Assembly (NCBI RefSeq): GCF_013433315.1
Contig: NZ_WXVV01000026.1
Location: 56,042 to 120,041 of the forward strand
Direction of reading: 5' to 3'
Length of the DNA stretch: 64,000 bases
Source of the DNA: Pseudomonas crudilactis
Lineage (GTDB): Bacteria > Pseudomonadota > Gammaproteobacteria > Pseudomonadales > Pseudomonadaceae
Part shown: piece by piece, positions 9,307 to 17,967 of the stretch
Layout of the letters: the number at the start of each line of letters is the position of its first letter
How positions within the stretch are numbered: position 1 is the first letter of the stretch
Position numbers and translations under genes: made by a program
The notes under the pieces: model-generated
What the model saw: only the letters and a program-made list of their open reading frames with translations
The model's database searches: none
Told to the model about the DNA's origin: nothing

Positions 9307-9825
9307 ATGTCCGACCAAAGCCGCCAGATGACCCCTGAAGAAGCTGCTGAATTCACCGAGCAGGTTTTCAACAAGGCTCGCGACGGTGATGCCGAGATGC
9401 TCGATCGTCTGGTCACGGCCGGTTTGCCGGTGAACCTGAAAAACAGCAAAGGCGACACATTGCTGATGCTGGCCAGCTATTACGGCCACCTTGATGCGGT
9501 GAACGTATTGCTAAAACACAAAGCCGATCCGGAAATGCGCAATGGCAACGGCCAGAGTCCGATTGCCGGTGCGGCGTTCAAAGGTGATTTGGCAGTGGTC
9601 AAGGCGCTGGTCGAGGCGGGTGCCGAGATAGAAGGCTCGTCGTTTGATGGGCGTACCGCGCTGATGATGGCGGCGATGTTCAACCGTGTTGAAATCGTCG
9701 ATTACCTGATCAGCAAGGGTGCCAACGCGCAAGCCAAGGACGCCAATGGCGTGACAGCGCTCGACGCTGCACGGACGATGGGCGCGGTTGATACCACTGC
9801 GCAGTTGGAAAAGCTGTTGGGCTGA
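9307..9825 (+). CDS. Ankyrin-repeat protein
   Basis: The 172-residue protein contains about four ankyrin repeats from residue 35 to the end. Repeat hallmarks include GDTLLMLASYYGHLDAVNVL, GQSPIAGAAFKGDLAVVKAL, GRTALMMAAMFNRVEIVDYL and GVTALDAARTMG. There is no signal peptide, so it is probably a cytoplasmic protein-binding adaptor with unknown partner. The ATG follows a GGAG site. It sits about 100 bp after the acyl-CoA synthetase on the same strand. Confidence 0.92.
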   Translation: MSDQSRQMTPEEAAEFTEQVFNKARDGDAEMLDRLVTAGLPVNLKNSKGDTLLMLASYYGHLDAVNVLLKHKADPEMRNGNGQSPIAGAAFKGDLAVVKALVEAGAEIEGSSFDGRTALMMAAMFNRVEIVDYLISKGANAQAKDANGVTALDAARTMGAVDTTAQLEKLLG

Positions 9826-9911
9826 AATCCATTCTGATGGCCTGTGACGGAGGGGAGAATGCGCTATCCTTCGCGCCCTCGAAATTCACCTTCGTCACAG
9901 GATCTGCCCTC

Positions 9912-10442
9912 ATGAAAGCCGCACTCGTCGAACTCATCAGCAAAATCAGCTCCGGCTGCATGGGCGAGGACGAGATCGTGAAAGTCGCCGACGAAGCGGC
10001 ACAGGCCTACGCCGATGCCGATGCTTTTCTGGCCGCCAACCCGGACATCAACTACGACGACACCTTCCCGATCCCGTTGGGTGAGTGGGTCGTGGTCGGC
10101 AGCCTGCCGGAAACCGTGCTGTTCCAGGCTGACACCTACGTCGATTTGTTCGCGCAGATTGTTGCCTCGTTCGGTCCGGGCGTCGATTTCAACCTCAAGC
10201 CCAAGCATCTGGCCAAAACCGAAGCCTTGACCGCTCTCAACCGCATTCAGGTGCAAATGAGCAGCATGAACAAGGAAAACGGCGGTTACACGCTGATGAA
10301 CTTCAGCCAGTTGCTCGACGACGAACTGCAAATGGTGCTGGTCTACGGCAATGACGTGCCACGGGTACTGGAGTTGTGCGCCGAAGTCGGCATCGCCGCC
10401 GCGCCTTCGCTGGAAGCCTTGAAGATCGCCGTTCACGTCTGA
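9912..10442 (+). CDS. Conserved hypothetical protein, 176 aa
   Basis: I do not recognise a named domain. The sequence from the ATG at 9912 is acidic and helix-rich, beginning MKAALVELISKISSGCMGED, with a central strand-like segment GEWVVVGSLPETVLFQADTY. There is no signal peptide or membrane segment. The next gene on the strand is a small membrane protein 71 bp downstream. An upstream in-frame start at 9837 would be less typical. Confidence 0.7.
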   Translation: MKAALVELISKISSGCMGEDEIVKVADEAAQAYADADAFLAANPDINYDDTFPIPLGEWVVVGSLPETVLFQADTYVDLFAQIVASFGPGVDFNLKPKHLAKTEALTALNRIQVQMSSMNKENGGYTLMNFSQLLDDELQMVLVYGNDVPRVLELCAEVGIAAAPSLEALKIAVHV

Positions 10443-10513
10443 ACGTAATAAAAGGGAACCCTGCGCGCGACCGTCTATCCTAAAAGTGCATGCCACTATT
10501 CTGGAGCGACACC

Positions 10514-10705
10514 ATGGGTTCCACGTTCAACGGTCTGATCGGTCTGATCATCCTCGCCCTCGACATCTGGGCCATCATCAATGTGCTGAAAAGCGGCGCG
10601 ACCACCGGGATGAAAATCGTCTGGGTGTTGCTGATCATCCTCCTGCCGGTGCTGGGCCTGATCATCTGGGCGATTGCCGGACCGCGCGGTAACGTGCGGA
10701 TCTGA
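10514..10705 (+). CDS. Small membrane protein, PLDc_N-like
   Basis: The 63-residue protein (start at 10514 after CTGGAG) has two hydrophobic helices separated by a short polar loop: LIGLIILALDIWAIINVL and KIVWVLLIILLPVLGLIIW. It ends GPRGNVRI. The pattern, including the LP-x-LG-x-I-x-W signature in helix 2, fits the PLDc_N (phospholipase D nuclease N-terminal) small membrane family. It is an inner-membrane protein of unknown role. Confidence 0.8.
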   Translation: MGSTFNGLIGLIILALDIWAIINVLKSGATTGMKIVWVLLIILLPVLGLIIWAIAGPRGNVRI

Positions 10706-10731
10706 CACTGATCTCGAGAACACCGCAATAT

Positions 10732-10826
10732 CCTGTAGGAGTGAGCCTGCTCGCGATAGCTATCCTCCAGTCAATGAGTCAGTGACTGAATAACCGCTAT
10801 CGCGAGCAGGCTCACTCCTACAGGGA
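10732..10826. repeat. REP inverted pair, variant sequence
   Basis: Inverted copies of GTGAGCCTGCTCGCGATAGC lie about 45 bp apart, between the small membrane protein gene and speE. It differs from the other pairs in the stem (GTAGGAGTGAGC), so it represents a second REP subclass. Confidence 0.85.
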
Positions 10827-10944
10827 TTGTGGTCTGCCGATGAAGTGAGGTTCGACCTGTCATCTTCGGCAACGTAGAATGCGCGCCTTTCCCGGGCGAT
10901 CGTCTCCTCGATCGGCGCCCGCGCATTCATCGGAGCACTTGACC

Positions 10945-11820
10945 ATGACCGTCACCAAAACCAGCGAGTACCTGGAAACCCTTTACGAAGGCTACGGCCA
11001 GCGTTTTCGCATGGAAAAACTGCTGCACGAAGTGCGCACCGAACACCAGCACCTGGTGATCTTCCAGAACCCGCGCATGGGCCGGGTAATGGCGCTGGAT
11101 GGCGTGATCCAGACCACCGAAGCCGACGAATTCATCTACCACGAAATGCTCACCCACGTGCCGATCCTCGCCCACGGCAGCGCCAAGCGCGTACTGATCA
11201 TCGGTGGCGGTGACGGCGGCATGTTGCGCGAAGTGACCAAGCACGCCGGTGTCGAGCACATCACCATGGTCGAGATCGACGGCACCGTGGTCGACATGTG
11301 CAAAGAGTTCCTGCCGAACCACTCCAGCGGCGCCTACGACGATCCACGTCTGAACCTGGTGATCGACGACGGCATGCGTTTCGTCGCCACCACCACAGAA
11401 AAATTCGACGTGATCATCTCCGACTCCACCGACCCGATCGGCCCGGGCGAAGTGCTGTTCTCGGAGAATTTCTACCAGGCATGCCATCGTTGCCTGAACG
11501 AAGGCGGCATCCTCGTGACCCAGAACGGCACGCCGTTCATGCAGATCGACGAAGTGAAAACCACTGCCGGTCGCCTGAACAGCCTGTTCCCGGACTGGCA
11601 CTTCTATCAGGCGGCCGTGCCGACCTACATCGGCGGTTCGATGACCTTCGCCTGGGGCTCGACCAACCCGGCCTACCGCAAGCTGAGCCGTGAAACCCTG
11701 CAGCAGCGCTTCATCGGCAGCGGCATCGTCACGCGCTACTACAACCCGGAAATCCACATCGGCGCATTCGCCTTGCCGCAGTACGTGCTGCAAGCGATCA
11801 ACAAGCCAAGTAACGACTAA
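10945..11820 (+). CDS. speE: Polyamine aminopropyltransferase (spermidine synthase)
   Basis: Transfers aminopropyl from decarboxylated SAM to putrescine, releasing methylthioadenosine. That by-product feeds the mtn salvage genes found about 5 kb upstream, a sensible metabolic neighbourhood. The 291-residue protein shows IGGGDGGMLREV (dcSAM binding), VEIDGTVVDMC, and the catalytic aspartate region SDSTDPIGPGEVLFS. The start at 10945 gives the usual length; the longer frame from 10879 would add a non-conserved tail. A REP pair follows. Confidence 0.95.
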   Translation: MTVTKTSEYLETLYEGYGQRFRMEKLLHEVRTEHQHLVIFQNPRMGRVMALDGVIQTTEADEFIYHEMLTHVPILAHGSAKRVLIIGGGDGGMLREVTKHAGVEHITMVEIDGTVVDMCKEFLPNHSSGAYDDPRLNLVIDDGMRFVATTTEKFDVIISDSTDPIGPGEVLFSENFYQACHRCLNEGGILVTQNGTPFMQIDEVKTTAGRLNSLFPDWHFYQAAVPTYIGGSMTFAWGSTNPAYRKLSRETLQQRFIGSGIVTRYYNPEIHIGAFALPQYVLQAINKPSND

Positions 11821-11837
11821 AAGAACACTGCGACTCC

Positions 11838-11929
11838 CCTGTGGGAGCGAGCTTGCTCGCGAAGGCGATTTTTCATCCAATAAAATATTGGCTGACATTC
11901 CGCTTTCGCGAGCAAGCTCGCTCCCACAT
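11838..11929. repeat. REP inverted pair
   Basis: Inverted REP cores flank about 40 bp directly after speE. They are near-identical to those at 231 and 6536. Confidence 0.9.
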
Positions 11930-12057
11930 TTGCTTGCCCCCCCCAGTAGATGTCGTTTTTTTCATCTTCACCCGCTGTAATCCTTTTGAACCAACTTTCG
12001 GCGTTCACAGTCGAGATAGGTGTAAGCCCATTTGCGGGTTTGATCGAGGAGGCACCG

Positions 12058-12291
12058 ATGCAAAAGTGGAAAGTCACTTTCGTGGACGATCATGGTGAAA
12101 TTGTCGATGAGGTGTTCGAGCGCGCGGAATGCCCCAGCGACGATGAGGCCGCTCGATTGATCAAGGCACGGCTTCTGCCCGTCGCCGCCGAACTGGACCT
12201 GAATGATCTGGAAGGGCGTACCGCCGATGCTGGCGTGAAAAGCCTGAAATCCCAGAACAGCATCGAAATCCGCAGCATCACTCCTATCTGA
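12058..12291 (+). CDS. Hypothetical protein, 77 aa
   Basis: A strong Shine-Dalgarno (GAGGAGG) precedes the ATG at 12058. The product begins MQKWKVTFVDDHGEIVDEVF and is acidic and probably a small alpha/beta domain; no family is recognised. There is no membrane segment. It lies between speE and rraB on the same strand, with its own likely promoter upstream. Confidence 0.7.
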   Translation: MQKWKVTFVDDHGEIVDEVFERAECPSDDEAARLIKARLLPVAAELDLNDLEGRTADAGVKSLKSQNSIEIRSITPI

Positions 12292-12500
12292 CATTCTTCC
12301 TGTCACCTTTGAAACCAGGCCTTGGCAGCGGCTCTAACTTGGGGCTACTCTGCAAGCGAGATCAGCGAACGGATCGCTAAGGTCTGGTCTTGTCAGCTAC
12401 ATGCTTGTTCCCGCGTGCAACCACGTTGCCGTCGTACTTTGGCCAAAGGCCCGGGGCGGGAATACGGAAAGTCTATCCATCTATGCGAGGGGGACGATTC

Positions 12501-12848
12501 ATGAGCACAGCCTATCAAGAAGACATCAGCAGCAATGTTCTGCGCCGCATGAAAGAAGGCGGTTTCGATTTTTCCCGATTCCATCCCATCGAGTTCTACG
12601 CCATTTTCCCGGACGAGGAGCGGGCGCGCAGGGCGGCAGGCAAATTTCGCGGTGAATCCATCAATGCCCAGGTCAGCGTGCGTGATGACGGTGCGTGGGC
12701 GCTGGAATTGAGCAAAGTGATGTACGCGACGTACGACGATATCGGCGACTTCGAGCAGGGATTCTCTGCCGTGGTTGAACCTCTGGGCGGCATTATCGAA
12801 GGCTGGGGTGTGAAACAGGAGGTGCGCAACCGCCACCGTTTGAACTGA
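12501..12848 (+). CDS. rraB: RraB-family ribonuclease E inhibitor
   Basis: The 115-residue product (start at 12501) contains FHPIEFYAIFPDEERARRAA and MYATYDDIGDFEQ, matching the RraB fold. RraB proteins bind RNase E and modulate mRNA decay in the cytoplasm. The regulatory activity is known for the E. coli family member; for Pseudomonas members it is assumed. It is monocistronic by appearance, with an 11-bp UUCG-loop hairpin downstream. Confidence 0.82.
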   Translation: MSTAYQEDISSNVLRRMKEGGFDFSRFHPIEFYAIFPDEERARRAAGKFRGESINAQVSVRDDGAWALELSKVMYATYDDIGDFEQGFSAVVEPLGGIIEGWGVKQEVRNRHRLN

Positions 12849-12870
12849 TCTCTGGATTCATTTGTCGAGC

Positions 12871-12896
12871 AACGGCTGACCTTCGGGTCGGCCGTT
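12871..12896 (+). terminator. UUCG-tetraloop hairpin downstream of rraB
   Basis: AACGGCTGACC and GGTCGGCCGTT form an 11-bp stem (one G-T pair) closed by TTCG. The following T-run is weak (GTCGTTTCC), so it may act as a terminator or as a 3' stability element. Confidence 0.65.
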
Positions 12897-12953
12897 GTCG
12901 TTTCCGGCGTACGCAAAGCACCGTGGCAAAACCCTGAAACAAGAAACCGAGGC

Positions 12954-12980
12954 AAAAAAAAGCCACCGGAGAGGGTGGCT
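12954..12980 (-). terminator. Rho-independent terminator facing left, without an assigned gene
   Basis: AGCCACC pairs with GGTGGCT around GGAGAG, with eight A residues on the left. On the minus strand this is a stem followed by a run of U. No leftward ORF ends here, so it may close a small RNA transcribed from the 13000-13200 region. Confidence 0.7.
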
Positions 12981-13150
12981 AAAAGGGAAGACCGATAAGG
13001 AGAGGAAACCGGTCAGGGTTACAGCGGGGCGGGCTGCGAGGGCAGTCCAGGTCAGTTGAGCTGGCGACTTCGCGGCGCTGTGCGCGGGGAAGTTTTGCAG
13101 CGGATGCGCGGATTATCCGCAGGCAGCGCCGGGCAGTGAAATCAACTCTG
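12955..13150 (-). ncRNA. Candidate small RNA on the minus strand
   Basis: The region between rraB and the ATP-grasp gene (12849-13335, 487 bp) has no convincing ORF but ends, on the minus strand, in a strong terminator at 12954-12980. Just before it the minus strand carries a pyrimidine-rich stretch with CCTCTCCTT, complementary to Shine-Dalgarno sequences. This fits a base-pairing small RNA of roughly 100-200 nt. No clear -10/-35 was found, so the 5' end is a guess. The call is inference. Confidence 0.3.
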
Positions 13151-13335
13151 ACTATGCTGGTGATAGGCGATGCAGTGCGTCGCAATGAAGCGGGGGCAAT
13201 CCGGTTGGGGCATTTGCCGCACAGGAATGGTGCGGTGCCTGCGGCGTGTATTTCCAACCGATTGAAATCAAAGCGTTTATGCCGATGGCACGGGCCTTGC
13301 GAAGGCCTGTAGGTCCGGGTGACAAGGAGTACGGC

Positions 13336-14745
13336 ATGATCCGCACCTATTTTGATGAGATGTACGACGCCGGCGGCCAGGTTCGCCCGCATTATCGCGA
13401 GTTCGCCCGATGGCTGGCCGACACGCCTGACGAGCTGCTGGCCCAACGGCGACGCGAGGCCGATCTGCTGTTCCATCGCGCCGGGATTACTTTCACGCTC
13501 TATGGCGACGAGCAGGGCACCGAGCGCCTGATTCCTTTCGATACCATTCCGCGCAGCATCCCCGCCAGCGAATGGCGGATCGTCGAGCGCGGCTGTATTC
13601 AGCGGGTCAAGGCGCTGAACATGTTCCTCGCTGATCTCTATCACGAACAGCGCATCATCAAGGCCGGGATCATTCCTGCCGAACAGGTGTTGGCCAACGA
13701 GCAGTATCAGCTGGCGATGCAAGGCCTGGATCTGCACCGCGATATCTATTCGCACATCTCCGGCGTCGATCTGGTGCGCGATGGCGACGGCACCTATTAC
13801 GTACTTGAAGACAACCTGCGCACCCCGAGCGGCGTGAGCTACATGCTCGAAGACCGCAAGATGATGATGCGCCTGTTCCCGGAGCTGTTCGCTGCCCAGC
13901 GCATCGCGCCGATCGATCATTACCCGAACCTGCTGCTCGACACCCTGAAAAGCTCAAGCCCGATCGATGACCCGAGCGTGGTGGTGCTGACGCCGGGACG
14001 CTTCAATAGTGCGTTCTTCGAGCACGCGTTTCTGGCGCGGGAAATGGGCGTTGAACTGGTCGAAGGTGCGGATCTGTTCGTGCGTGACGACAAGGTGTTC
14101 ATGCGCACCACCGACGGCCCGAAAGCGGTGGACGTGATCTATCGTCGTCTCGACGACGCGTTCCTCGATCCGCTGGCGTTCAATCCCGACTCGATGCTCG
14201 GTGTGCCGGGGCTGCTGTCTTCCTATCGCTCCGGCAACGTGGTGCTGGCCAATGCCATTGGCACTGGTGTGGCGGACGATAAATCGGTGTATCCGTTTGT
14301 CACCGACATGATCCGGTTCTACCTCGACGAAGAGCCGATTCTGAAGAACGTGCCGACCTGGCAGTGTCGCAACCCGTCTGAACTTTCCCACGTGCTGGCC
14401 AATCTTCCAGATCTGGTGGTCAAGGAAACCCAAGGCTCCGGCGGTTACGGAATGTTGGTGGGGCCGGCGTCGACGACGGCGGAAATCGATGCCTTTCGCG
14501 AGCGCATCAAAGCCAAGCCTCACGCGTACATCGCACAGCCGACATTGTCGCTGTCGACCTGTCCGACCTTTGTCGAAAACGGCATCGCGCCGCGCCATAT
14601 CGACTTGCGTCCGTTTGTCTTGTCCGGTCGCGAAACCCGCGTGGTGCCCGGCGGTTTGACCCGTGTCGCGCTGCGTGAAGGCTCTCTGGTGGTGAACTCA
14701 TCACAGGGCGGCGGAACCAAGGACACCTGGGTGGTCGAGGATTGA
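13336..14745 (+). CDS. Circularly permuted ATP-grasp protein (type 2)
   Basis: The 469-residue protein begins MIRTYFDEMYDAGGQVRPHY after an AAGGAG site. It contains YYVLEDNLRTPSGVSYMLED and VVKETQGSGGYGMLVGP, hallmarks of the DUF404/DUF407 circularly permuted ATP-grasp family, which ligates carboxylates to amines. It forms an operon with an alpha-E protein (12-bp gap) and a transglutaminase (4-bp overlap). Comparative genomics has proposed that this trio makes or modifies a peptide tag; the substrate is unknown. An in-frame start at 13246 is possible but lacks a comparable ribosome-binding site. Confidence 0.9.
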   Translation: MIRTYFDEMYDAGGQVRPHYREFARWLADTPDELLAQRRREADLLFHRAGITFTLYGDEQGTERLIPFDTIPRSIPASEWRIVERGCIQRVKALNMFLADLYHEQRIIKAGIIPAEQVLANEQYQLAMQGLDLHRDIYSHISGVDLVRDGDGTYYVLEDNLRTPSGVSYMLEDRKMMMRLFPELFAAQRIAPIDHYPNLLLDTLKSSSPIDDPSVVVLTPGRFNSAFFEHAFLAREMGVELVEGADLFVRDDKVFMRTTDGPKAVDVIYRRLDDAFLDPLAFNPDSMLGVPGLLSSYRSGNVVLANAIGTGVADDKSVYPFVTDMIRFYLDEEPILKNVPTWQCRNPSELSHVLANLPDLVVKETQGSGGYGMLVGPASTTAEIDAFRERIKAKPHAYIAQPTLSLSTCPTFVENGIAPRHIDLRPFVLSGRETRVVPGGLTRVALREGSLVVNSSQGGGTKDTWVVED

Positions 14746-14757
14746 AGGAAGCTTGCC

Positions 14758-15708
14758 ATGTTAAGTAGAACTGCCTCGGATCTGTACTGGATGTCGCGCT
14801 ATCTGGAGCGGGCGGAAAACCTCGCCCGGATGCTCGACATCAGTTATTCGCTGTCGCTGATGCCGCAGGACGGTCGCGGCGATGGCTTGCACGAACTGGC
14901 GATGCCGCTGCTGATCACCGGCACCCTCGACGATTATCTGGAGCGCCATGGCGCGCTGCACGCTGAACGCCTGTTGCACTTTTTTGCCCTCGATGCGGCC
15001 AACCCGGCGAGCATCTACAGCTGCCTCGGCGCGGCGCGGGCCAGTGCTCATGCGGTACGCGGACGCATCACGGCGGACATGTGGGAGAACATCAACTCGA
15101 CGTGGCTGGAGATTCGCGGGATCGCCGAGCAGGGCCTCAGTCGCTATGGCATGAGCCGCTTCTGCGAATGGATCAAGGAGCGTTCGCACCTGTTCCGTGG
15201 TGCGTCGTACGGCACGATCATGCGCAACGATGCGTTTCGCTTTATTCGTCTCGGGACGTTCATCGAACGCGCGGACAACACGCTGCGGTTGCTCGATGCC
15301 CGCTATGAAATGGCCGGCGATCAGGCCGAGGCGGTCAGTGACGGCACGGCCCATGCGTATTACCAATGGAGTGCATTGCTGCGCGCCTTGTCCTCCTTCG
15401 AGGCCTACACCGAAATCTACCGCGATGCGCCGGGCGCCCGACATGTCGCCGAGCTGCTGCTGTTGCGTGCCGATGTGCCGCGCTCTCTGCGGGCCTGCAC
15501 CGAAGAGATCGATCAGATTCTCGCGCAGTTGCCCGGGGCCAACGGCCGACCGGCGCAGCGTCTGGCGGCAGAGATGGACGCGCGCCTGCGCTACACCGGC
15601 ATCAACGAAATTCTCGAGGAAGGCCTGCATGCTTGGCTGACCGAATTCATCCCGCTGGTGCGCCAGTTGGGCAACGCCATTCACAGTTCCTACCTGGAGG
15701 CTGCATGA
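14758..15708 (+). CDS. Alpha-E domain protein
   Basis: The 316-residue helical protein starts MLSRTASDLYWMSRYLER and carries the signature ERAENLARMLD plus IERADNTLRLLD, typical of the alpha-E (DUF403) family. It has no known enzymatic residues and always travels with circularly permuted ATP-grasp and transglutaminase genes. A scaffold or partner role in the same reaction is inferred. Its stop overlaps the start of the next gene (ATGA). Confidence 0.9.
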   Translation: MLSRTASDLYWMSRYLERAENLARMLDISYSLSLMPQDGRGDGLHELAMPLLITGTLDDYLERHGALHAERLLHFFALDAANPASIYSCLGAARASAHAVRGRITADMWENINSTWLEIRGIAEQGLSRYGMSRFCEWIKERSHLFRGASYGTIMRNDAFRFIRLGTFIERADNTLRLLDARYEMAGDQAEAVSDGTAHAYYQWSALLRALSSFEAYTEIYRDAPGARHVAELLLLRADVPRSLRACTEEIDQILAQLPGANGRPAQRLAAEMDARLRYTGINEILEEGLHAWLTEFIPLVRQLGNAIHSSYLEAA

Positions 15709-16508
15709 GACTTTCCATAAGCCACGAGACCACCTATCACTACGAAGATCAGGTGCGGGCGAGCATCCAGTACCTGCGGCTAACCCCCCACGACAGCGAG
15801 CGTCAGCACGTGTTGAGCTGGCAACTCGACCTGCCGCGCCCGGTGCGCGCGCAACTCGATCCGTTCGGCAATATCCTGCATGTGCTGACCATGGACGAGC
15901 CGCACGAGGCGATCATCATCGGCGCACGCGGGCAGGTCGATATCGACGAACTGCGTGAGGCCGAACATGAGAGCCAGTCGGCGCTGCCGTTCCTGCGCTT
16001 CACCCGGTTGACTGAGGCGGATGAGGCATTGCGGGCGTTCGCCGAGAAATCCTGCAAGCAGCGGCGCGATCGCACGGCGCTGATCGATCTTATGCACGGT
16101 TTGAATCAGCACATGACTTACACGCCGGGTTCCACCGAGGTCGATACCAGTGCCGCTGAAGCCTTCGCCGGGCGTGCCGGAGTTTGTCAGGATCACGCTC
16201 ACGCGTTTCTGGCTTGCGCACGTAGTCTCGGAATTCCGTCGCGTTATGTGTCGGGCTATTTGTACAGTGAGGATTGCGAGCATCTGGCCAGCCACGCGTG
16301 GGCGGAAGCCTGGCTGGATGACGCCTGGTACAGCTTTGACGTGACCAACGAACTGGCGCGGCCGGAACGGCATCTGAAACTGGCGGTGGGCCTGGATTAC
16401 CTGGACGCCTGCCCGGTACGCGGCATGCGCCGCGGCGGCGGGTGTGAGCAGATGCACGCGAAAGTGTTCGTCTCGCCAACCCCGATCATCTCCGTGCAAC
16501 AACAGTAG
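15705..16508 (+). CDS. Transglutaminase-like cysteine protease family protein
   Basis: The 267-residue protein begins MRLSISHETTYHYEDQVRAS, the N-terminal beta domain common to this bacterial family. The catalytic triad is visible as C161 (GRAGVCQDHAHA), H197 (ASHAWAEAWL) and D212 (FDVTN). Such proteins act as amide-bond hydrolases or ligases. Translational coupling to the alpha-E gene implies one pathway with the ATP-grasp enzyme. There is no signal peptide, so it is cytoplasmic. Confidence 0.9.
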   Translation: MRLSISHETTYHYEDQVRASIQYLRLTPHDSERQHVLSWQLDLPRPVRAQLDPFGNILHVLTMDEPHEAIIIGARGQVDIDELREAEHESQSALPFLRFTRLTEADEALRAFAEKSCKQRRDRTALIDLMHGLNQHMTYTPGSTEVDTSAAEAFAGRAGVCQDHAHAFLACARSLGIPSRYVSGYLYSEDCEHLASHAWAEAWLDDAWYSFDVTNELARPERHLKLAVGLDYLDACPVRGMRRGGGCEQMHAKVFVSPTPIISVQQQ

Positions 16509-16518
16509 ACGCCTTACT

Positions 16519-16550
16519 CCTGTGGGAGCGAGCAGGCTCGCTCCCACAAG
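16519..16550. repeat. Single REP hairpin between convergent genes
   Basis: TGTGGGAGCGAGC and GCTCGCTCCCACA form a near-perfect palindrome separated by AG. It lies between the convergent transglutaminase and cytochrome genes and may help terminate both. Confidence 0.85.
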
Positions 16551-16560
16551 GGAAATGGTG

Positions 16561-17382
16561 TTATGGCTTAACTTTGCGCCCGGCCATGTGTTTCAAATAT
16601 CCCACCAACATCTGCAAATCCCCCTCCGGCAACACCTCCACCGAAAACCCCGGCATCTTCGCCTGCGGCCACTGACGCAAACTCTGCGGATCACGAATGT
16701 AACGCTTGAGGAAATCTGCGCCGAAATACTCGGTCGGGTTATACGGAATATTCAGATCCGGCCCGAACTGCGCATCCCCCGCACCGTTCAACCGGTGACA
16801 GGCCAGACAATTTTTCTGAAACAGCGCAAAGCCAAGATTGACTGGGTCATCCGCCTTCAACTCAGGATCCGGCAGCAGGGCAGGGAAGCGCTCGGCCACC
16901 GGCGCCAAGCGCTTGATGCTCGCGACTTCGAACGGCCATTGCTCCGGGCTGATATTGCCCGCCTGCGGATCGGTCCAGACCAGATAAAACGGCCCGGCGC
17001 TGTGCTTGCCTTCCGACAGCGGTGGCCACGGTTGAGCCGGATCTTCGATGGCCAGCCAGGCCCGTGCGCCCTCACGGTTGAGCAACGGCGCAGCAGCCAG
17101 TTCCGCGGCAAACCCGTCCAGTGCCACCGCTTGCAGGTGATCCTGCGGTTTGATCCCGGTCAGCAACGCGGCCACAGGCACGGCGCGGTAGGTCATGTCC
17201 TTCTTGTAGGACACATCGTTTTTGATCGTGAGGGTTTGCACTTGAGGATGCTTGAGCAGTTCTTCGGTCTGCCAGGTGCGGCTGCTTGCGCCCAGTTGCA
17301 GATCCAACTGTGCGGCAGACAAGGGCATGCTCAGCAGCATGGCCCCGAACACAATGAGCGCTTTCAAATGATCGCCGTCCAT
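16561..17382 (-). CDS. Secreted c-type cytochrome with N-terminal SUOX-like segment
   Basis: From the ATG at 17382 the protein has 273 residues. It starts with a short charged segment and a hydrophobic signal (LKALIVFGAMLLSMPLSAAQ), then a molybdopterin-oxidase-like fold region (TYRAVPVAALLTGIKP). A C-terminal class I cytochrome domain has the haem motif CLACH and a late methionine (QAKMPGF) as probable sixth ligand. It is probably periplasmic. An upstream in-frame ATG at 17415 is possible. The electron donor is unknown. Confidence 0.82.
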   Translation of the reverse strand: MDGDHLKALIVFGAMLLSMPLSAAQLDLQLGASSRTWQTEELLKHPQVQTLTIKNDVSYKKDMTYRAVPVAALLTGIKPQDHLQAVALDGFAAELAAAPLLNREGARAWLAIEDPAQPWPPLSEGKHSAGPFYLVWTDPQAGNISPEQWPFEVASIKRLAPVAERFPALLPDPELKADDPVNLGFALFQKNCLACHRLNGAGDAQFGPDLNIPYNPTEYFGADFLKRYIRDPQSLRQWPQAKMPGFSVEVLPEGDLQMLVGYLKHMAGRKVKP

Positions 17383-17477
17383 GTCGTGAGAGTGCACAAA
17401 GATTGGCACAGCCACGCTGGCCCGGGTAGCGGGCCAGTCACATTTTCAGTGGCGATAAACAGCACCTGCCGCTCGAT

Positions 17478-17573
17478 TCAGCCGATGACCTTGGTCAGAT
17501 TCGGCAAAATCAACAACAGCGTCGTGGCGAAAAGAATGAGCCCTGCTTGACGAACTTTCGGTTGTTTGAACAT
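17478..17573 (-). CDS. Putative 31-aa membrane miniprotein
   Basis: A short frame reads MFKQPKVRQAGLILFATTLL and continues to a TGA at 17478. It has a basic N-terminus followed by a single hydrophobic helix, the form expected of bacterial membrane miniproteins. It lies just upstream of the cytochrome gene on the same strand. The ribosome-binding site is weak (AAAGGCGG). Conservation is the test that is missing. Confidence 0.5.
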   Translation of the reverse strand: MFKQPKVRQAGLILFATTLLLILPNLTKVIG

Positions 17574-17967
17574 GGCTTGACCGCCTTTATTGTTATTTCC
17601 TGATGCTTGCCTGCATATCCATGACGGCAAGCGCTGCACTTCCTGTTGAAGAACGTCGGCCTCGGCAAAACCCGACGACCCTGACGTACATGTACTACCT
17701 TAGGGCCCGCGTCACGCTTGGCTTAGATCCATTTCATATGGAGCGCTTGCCAGATGCGATAAAAAAGGCATGAGGCTTATTGCCAGCTTCTTTGCCGCCC
17801 GCTGGCTAGACAACTCGCCGACCTGAACCGGTTCACCCAGTCTTCTGTGACCGTCCGTCTGAGCGTGTGCGTCAAGCGCATTGAGCGCTGTGGTCATTGA
17901 ATCCGCGACCGCTCGGGTCAAGAGTGAAGGCACAAGAAACCATTCCCCGCACAGGTTCGAGGACGTC
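17574..17967. other. Gene-free region upstream of the beta-oxidation genes
   Basis: The 394-bp divergent interval holds a 10-bp palindrome GTACATGTAC near 17685 and likely promoters for both sides. In-frame extension of the thiolase ORF into this region (from 17881) lacks the family N-terminus. No hairpin terminator or RNA gene is evident. Confidence 0.45.

Noticed and set aside
17683..17694. Palindrome GTACATGTAC as a fatty-acid regulator operator
   Set aside because: It does not match the PsrA or FadR consensus that I know, and a 10-bp palindrome can occur by chance; mentioned only as a sequence feature.
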